Under the pieces are notes generated by a model that was not told the DNA's origin, made no database searches, and was given only the letters and a program-made list of their open reading frames with translations. A DNA stretch of 64,000 nucleotides from NCBI RefSeq assembly GCF_900156645.1, contig NZ_FTOC01000009.1, positions 1-64,000 of the forward strand, read 5' to 3'. The position numbers and the translations under genes were made by a program. Source of the DNA: Salimicrobium flavidum (lineage in GTDB: Bacteria > Bacillota > Bacilli > Bacillales > Halobacillaceae). Positions 61,461-64,000 of this stretch are shown in pieces. Position 1 is the first letter of the stretch; the number at the start of each line of letters is the position of its first letter.

Positions 61461-62294
61461 TTACACTGAATTATCCAGGCGATCCTGCCATTGGAGTGAT
61501 TTTCTTTCTATTCGCTTCAATATTTCATCTGTCGCTTTCCCGAATACGGCGAACAACAATATACTTCCTATCACAAGTTCCGGGGAAGATGTATTCTGAC
61601 CGAAGACCATCAAATAGCCAAGTCCCTGACTCGTCCCGAGCAGCTCGGCCGCTACGACGAACATCCATCCCAGACTGAGCCCGCTTCTGATACCTGTGAG
61701 AAAGGAAGGAGCCGCTGCCGGAAAGACGATTTTCCTCACCTGCTTCCACGTAGAGAAACCGTACATTCTCCCTACTTCAATCAGTTTTCTGTCTACTCCT
61801 TGAATTCCTGAAGTAAGGTTCAGATAGACAGGGAAGAAAACTCCGACTGCTACCAGGGTGATTTTGGAGGCTTCCCCGATTCCGATCCAAAGGATAAACA
61901 AGGGAACCCACGCCAGGGAGGGGATGGCCCTCAGAGCCTGAAGCGTAGGATCGAGAAGTTTCTCCATCCATTTACTGCTTCCGGTCAGAACACCGAGAAT
62001 AGCCGCTGCCGCTGTACCGATAACAAATCCGGCAAGCACTCGATAGAGAGTGATACCTATATGTCCCCATAATTCCCCTTCCCGTCCCATCGTTACCATT
62101 TCTTCTACGACAACCGTCGGAGCGGGAAGTAAATGAGAGGCGACCCAACCGTTACGGGAAGCTGTTTCCCAAATAATTATAAGCACTACCGGAAGTAAAA
62201 GCCCCGCCCACCAGTCCGTAAAAGGGAGCGATTTCTTTTTGCTTTTCTTTTTTTTTGATGCCGGCAACGTTGCGGTATTCGTTCGTATCGTCAT
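61461..62294 (-). CDS. ssuC: Sulfonate/nitrate/taurine-type ABC transporter permease
   Basis: 277 residues, six membrane segments, with the permease EAA-like loop GVDRKLIEVGRMYGFSTWKQ (about 178-197). The N terminus is rich in lysine (KKKKSKKKS). It lies 11 bases before ssuB and 24 after ssuA. Confidence 0.9.
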   Translation of the reverse strand: MTIRTNTATLPASKKKKSKKKSLPFTDWWAGLLLPVVLIIIWETASRNGWVASHLLPAPTVVVEEMVTMGREGELWGHIGITLYRVLAGFVIGTAAAAILGVLTGSSKWMEKLLDPTLQALRAIPSLAWVPLFILWIGIGEASKITLVAVGVFFPVYLNLTSGIQGVDRKLIEVGRMYGFSTWKQVRKIVFPAAAPSFLTGIRSGLSLGWMFVVAAELLGTSQGLGYLMVFGQNTSSPELVIGSILLFAVFGKATDEILKRIERKSLQWQDRLDNSV

Positions 62295-62318
62295 ACTGTC
62301 TCCTCCCTGTCGATTCTT

Positions 62319-63302
62319 TTATTCGATCACTTCTTCCGCAAAGGACGGATTAATCATTTCTTCTGTCAAAGCGTCAATATCAGCTTCCTGATCAATCACT
62401 TCCACATCCTGAAGAACGTCTCCGGCAGCGGTAATCGTGTCGATCACGTCCTGGTTCGGCACAGCATTGCTGAAGTCGTTCCGTTCTAGACTCTGTTTCG
62501 CCACTTCCAGATCCAACTCTGCTTCTGCAGCAAGAATCTCTGCTGTTTCTTCAGGATTATCAATAGCGAATTGACGGGCTTTTTCATAGGCTTCAATGAC
62601 TTTCTTCACGACATCTGGATTATTTTCTGCAAACTCGGTACGTGTGTTCAACGTTCCGTAGGTATTAAGGTCAGCATCACGGTAGAAAAGGTTCGCACCG
62701 GATTCAAGCTCCTCTCGAGCCATATGAGGATCAAGTCCTGCCCAGGCATCCACATCACCGTTACTGAGAGCAGATGCTCCGTCCGGATGTTGCAGGTTTA
62801 CCAGCTCAATATCGTCTGTGGACATGTCGTGTTTTTTCAGGGCGCGTTCTAGGAATATGTATGGATCCGTTCCGAGAGTCGCAGCCACTTTTTTGCCTCT
62901 CAGGTCTTCCACTGAATCTATTCCTGAATCCTTGCCGGATACGAGCGCGGTCCACTCCGGCTTAGAGTACAGGTAGACTGTTTCAACCGGTGCTCCGTTC
63001 GCTTTGGACATCAATGCTGCCGCTCCGGCTGAAGAACTGAAATCCACACTCGAGGAGTTCAGAAATTCAAGTGCTTTGTTGCTGCCCTGGCTTAGTACGT
63101 ACTCTACTTCCACCTCTTCACCGAAAACTTCTTCCACGAAGCCTTTTTCCTTCAATACCAGACTCGTCGGGGAATAATAAGCATAATCAAGCGTGATTTT
63201 TTCCGGCGTCCCTGAAGCACCATCCGCATCTGAAGAACAACCAGCCACTAAAATCCCTAGTAAAATTATCGTTATAGTCAATATTAAATTTTTAATATTC
63301 AT
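62319..63302 (-). CDS. ssuA: Sulfonate-type ABC transporter substrate-binding lipoprotein
   Basis: 327 residues. Lipoprotein signal ends GILVAGCSSD (Cys about 22). The mature part fits the SsuA/NrtA/TauA family (SLVLKEKGFVEEVFG, SSSVDFSSSAGAAALM, LRGKKVAATLGTDPYIFLER). Ligand specificity is not certain; the neighbouring sulfhydrylase favours an organosulfur compound. AAGGAG precedes the ATG. Confidence 0.88.
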   Translation of the reverse strand: MNIKNLILTITIILLGILVAGCSSDADGASGTPEKITLDYAYYSPTSLVLKEKGFVEEVFGEEVEVEYVLSQGSNKALEFLNSSSVDFSSSAGAAALMSKANGAPVETVYLYSKPEWTALVSGKDSGIDSVEDLRGKKVAATLGTDPYIFLERALKKHDMSTDDIELVNLQHPDGASALSNGDVDAWAGLDPHMAREELESGANLFYRDADLNTYGTLNTRTEFAENNPDVVKKVIEAYEKARQFAIDNPEETAEILAAEAELDLEVAKQSLERNDFSNAVPNQDVIDTITAAGDVLQDVEVIDQEADIDALTEEMINPSFAEEVIE

Positions 63303-63334
63303 ATGCCCAGCTCCTTTTTCTTATCCTATAATTT

Positions 63335-63362
63335 TCAGAAGACGGCTTGATGCCGCCTTCTG
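63335..63362 (-). terminator. Weak hairpin between metY-like gene and ssuA
   Basis: On the minus strand AGAAGGCGGC ... GCCGTCTTCT (one mismatch) without a strong T-run. It may attenuate rather than stop transcription into ssuA. Confidence 0.45.
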
Positions 63363-63378
63363 ATATAAAAATCTTCAT

Positions 63379-64000
63379 TTAAATTTCACAAGCGTACGTA
63401 TCAATCGTTCCTCTCAAACGTTGAGCTTCCTTATAAGTGCAACGGTTGTGAACTACTTCGAGCCCTGCTTCATTGGCGATTCTCGCTGCTTCCGGAGCAA
63501 TGACTCCTTCCTGGAGCCAGAACACATCCGGTTTCACCTCGCCTGCTTCTTCAGCGATACCGATAGCCGCCTGCGGGCTTCGGAACACTTGAACGACCTC
63601 CACCTTGAACGGTATGGATTTCAAATCAGGGTAGGCTGTCTCTCCGAGAACCTCGTTTTCTCCCGGGTTGACCGGTACAATCTGATAACCGAGACGCTGC
63701 ATTTTCCTCGCCAGACGATGACTCGGACGCGAAGGTTTTCCGCTTAAACCTACGACTGCCAGACGCTTCGTACGTTTCTCCCCGTCCTCGGTTATTTCTG
63801 CTGATTTCAAGGCCCAGCTGATAACCCCTTCGTCGTTTTCCGTCAGTGTTTTGGCAGCCGCTTCATTCCCCGTCGCTTTTTCAATCGCGCGATCGAGATC
63901 GTTGATCAGATCTTTCACTGATTCCAGACCTACGGACAGACGGATCAACTCTTCGGTTACACCGCTCGAAGACAAGTCCTCCGCAGACAGTTGCTGGTGT
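63379..64000 (-). CDS. O-acetylhomoserine sulfhydrylase C terminus fused to a CoA-binding domain (partial)
   Basis: The gene starts beyond the window. From the edge it reads HQQLS then GVTEELIRLSVGLESVKDLI, the C-terminal end of Cys/Met-metabolism PLP enzymes (MetY). After a linker of about 40 residues it continues without a stop into a CoA-binding domain (RLAVVGLSGKPSRPSHRLA, IVPVNPGENEVLGE, VFWLQEGVIAPEAAR, HNRCTYKEAQRL). MetY makes homocysteine from sulfide and O-acetylhomoserine. The fused domain may tether or regulate the enzyme. Confidence 0.88.
   Translation of the reverse strand, partial: HQQLSAEDLSSSGVTEELIRLSVGLESVKDLINDLDRAIEKATGNEAAAKTLTENDEGVISWALKSAEITEDGEKRTKRLAVVGLSGKPSRPSHRLARKMQRLGYQIVPVNPGENEVLGETAYPDLKSIPFKVEVVQVFRSPQAAIGIAEEAGEVKPDVFWLQEGVIAPEAARIANEAGLEVVHNRCTYKEAQRLRGTIDTYACEI

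Overview
The window looks like chromosome of a moderately halophilic member of the Bacillaceae (Halobacillus/Salimicrobium-like; inference only). The reasons are the Bacillus-type order ydcK-tex-rsbX-sigB-rsbW-rsbV-rsbU-rsbT-rsbS-rsbRA-ndoA-ndoAI-alr-...-acpS-rhomboid, SigA/SigB/SigD/TnrA-type promoter elements, acidic proteins, a staphyloxanthin-type carotenoid oxygenase and strong AGGAGG ribosome sites with frequent GTG/TTG starts. No phage, insertion sequence, CRISPR array or plasmid gene was seen.

Layout. 1-1.4 kb (minus): twelve tRNA genes running into the promoter, leader and first bases of a 16S rRNA gene. 1.5-13.8 kb (minus): SprT-like protein, Tex, the complete stressosome/SigB cascade, the MazEF-type pair ndoAI-ndoA, alanine racemase, NAD(P)HX repair enzyme and AcpS. 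13.9-25.2 kb: rhomboid protease, AarF-type kinase, CshA helicase, transporters, DegV protein, MarR regulator and a lipid kinase. 25.3-32.2 kb (plus): a YknW/YknX-like pair without its ABC transporter, a luciferase-like oxidoreductase, and a BMP-type binding lipoprotein translationally coupled to a chemoreceptor behind a SigD-like promoter. 32.7-40 kb (mostly minus): thioredoxin, PopT-type carrier, Ohr, murein transglycosylase, CoA-disulfide-reductase-like enzyme and aldehyde dehydrogenase. 40-45.6 kb: zinc efflux pair czcD-czrA, general stress protein 26, a mini beta-carbonic-anhydrase-like protein, and a SAM-I riboswitch followed only by gene remnants. 45.6-49.5 kb: class I ribonucleotide reductase under two NrdR-like boxes and a cobalamin riboswitch. 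50-52 kb: glnK-amtB with two TnrA/GlnR-type boxes. 52-58.7 kb: a cysteine-free uracil-DNA-glycosylase homologue, an MMPL transporter and a three-gene carotenoid/antiporter operon. 59-64 kb (minus): a sulfonate-type ABC transporter between an acetyl-CoA-synthetase-like enzyme and a sulfhydrylase-CoA-binding fusion that runs off the window.

Regulation ties parts together. SigB-type promoters precede rsbV (feedback on the cascade), the ydaG-like gene and the bmrU-like lipid kinase, so targets sit in the same window as the regulator. Sulfur metabolism appears twice: the decayed SAM-riboswitch operon and the sulfonate/sulfhydrylase operon.

The intergenic space is dominated by repeats. Family B units (about 122 bp, tandem, long covarying hairpins) begin within a few bases of the stop codons of six plus-strand genes. 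Family A (about 175 bp, short terminal inverted repeats) is MITE-like and has apparently inserted into family B arrays. Two further inverted-repeat elements occur once each. These repeats are the least explained structure in the window.
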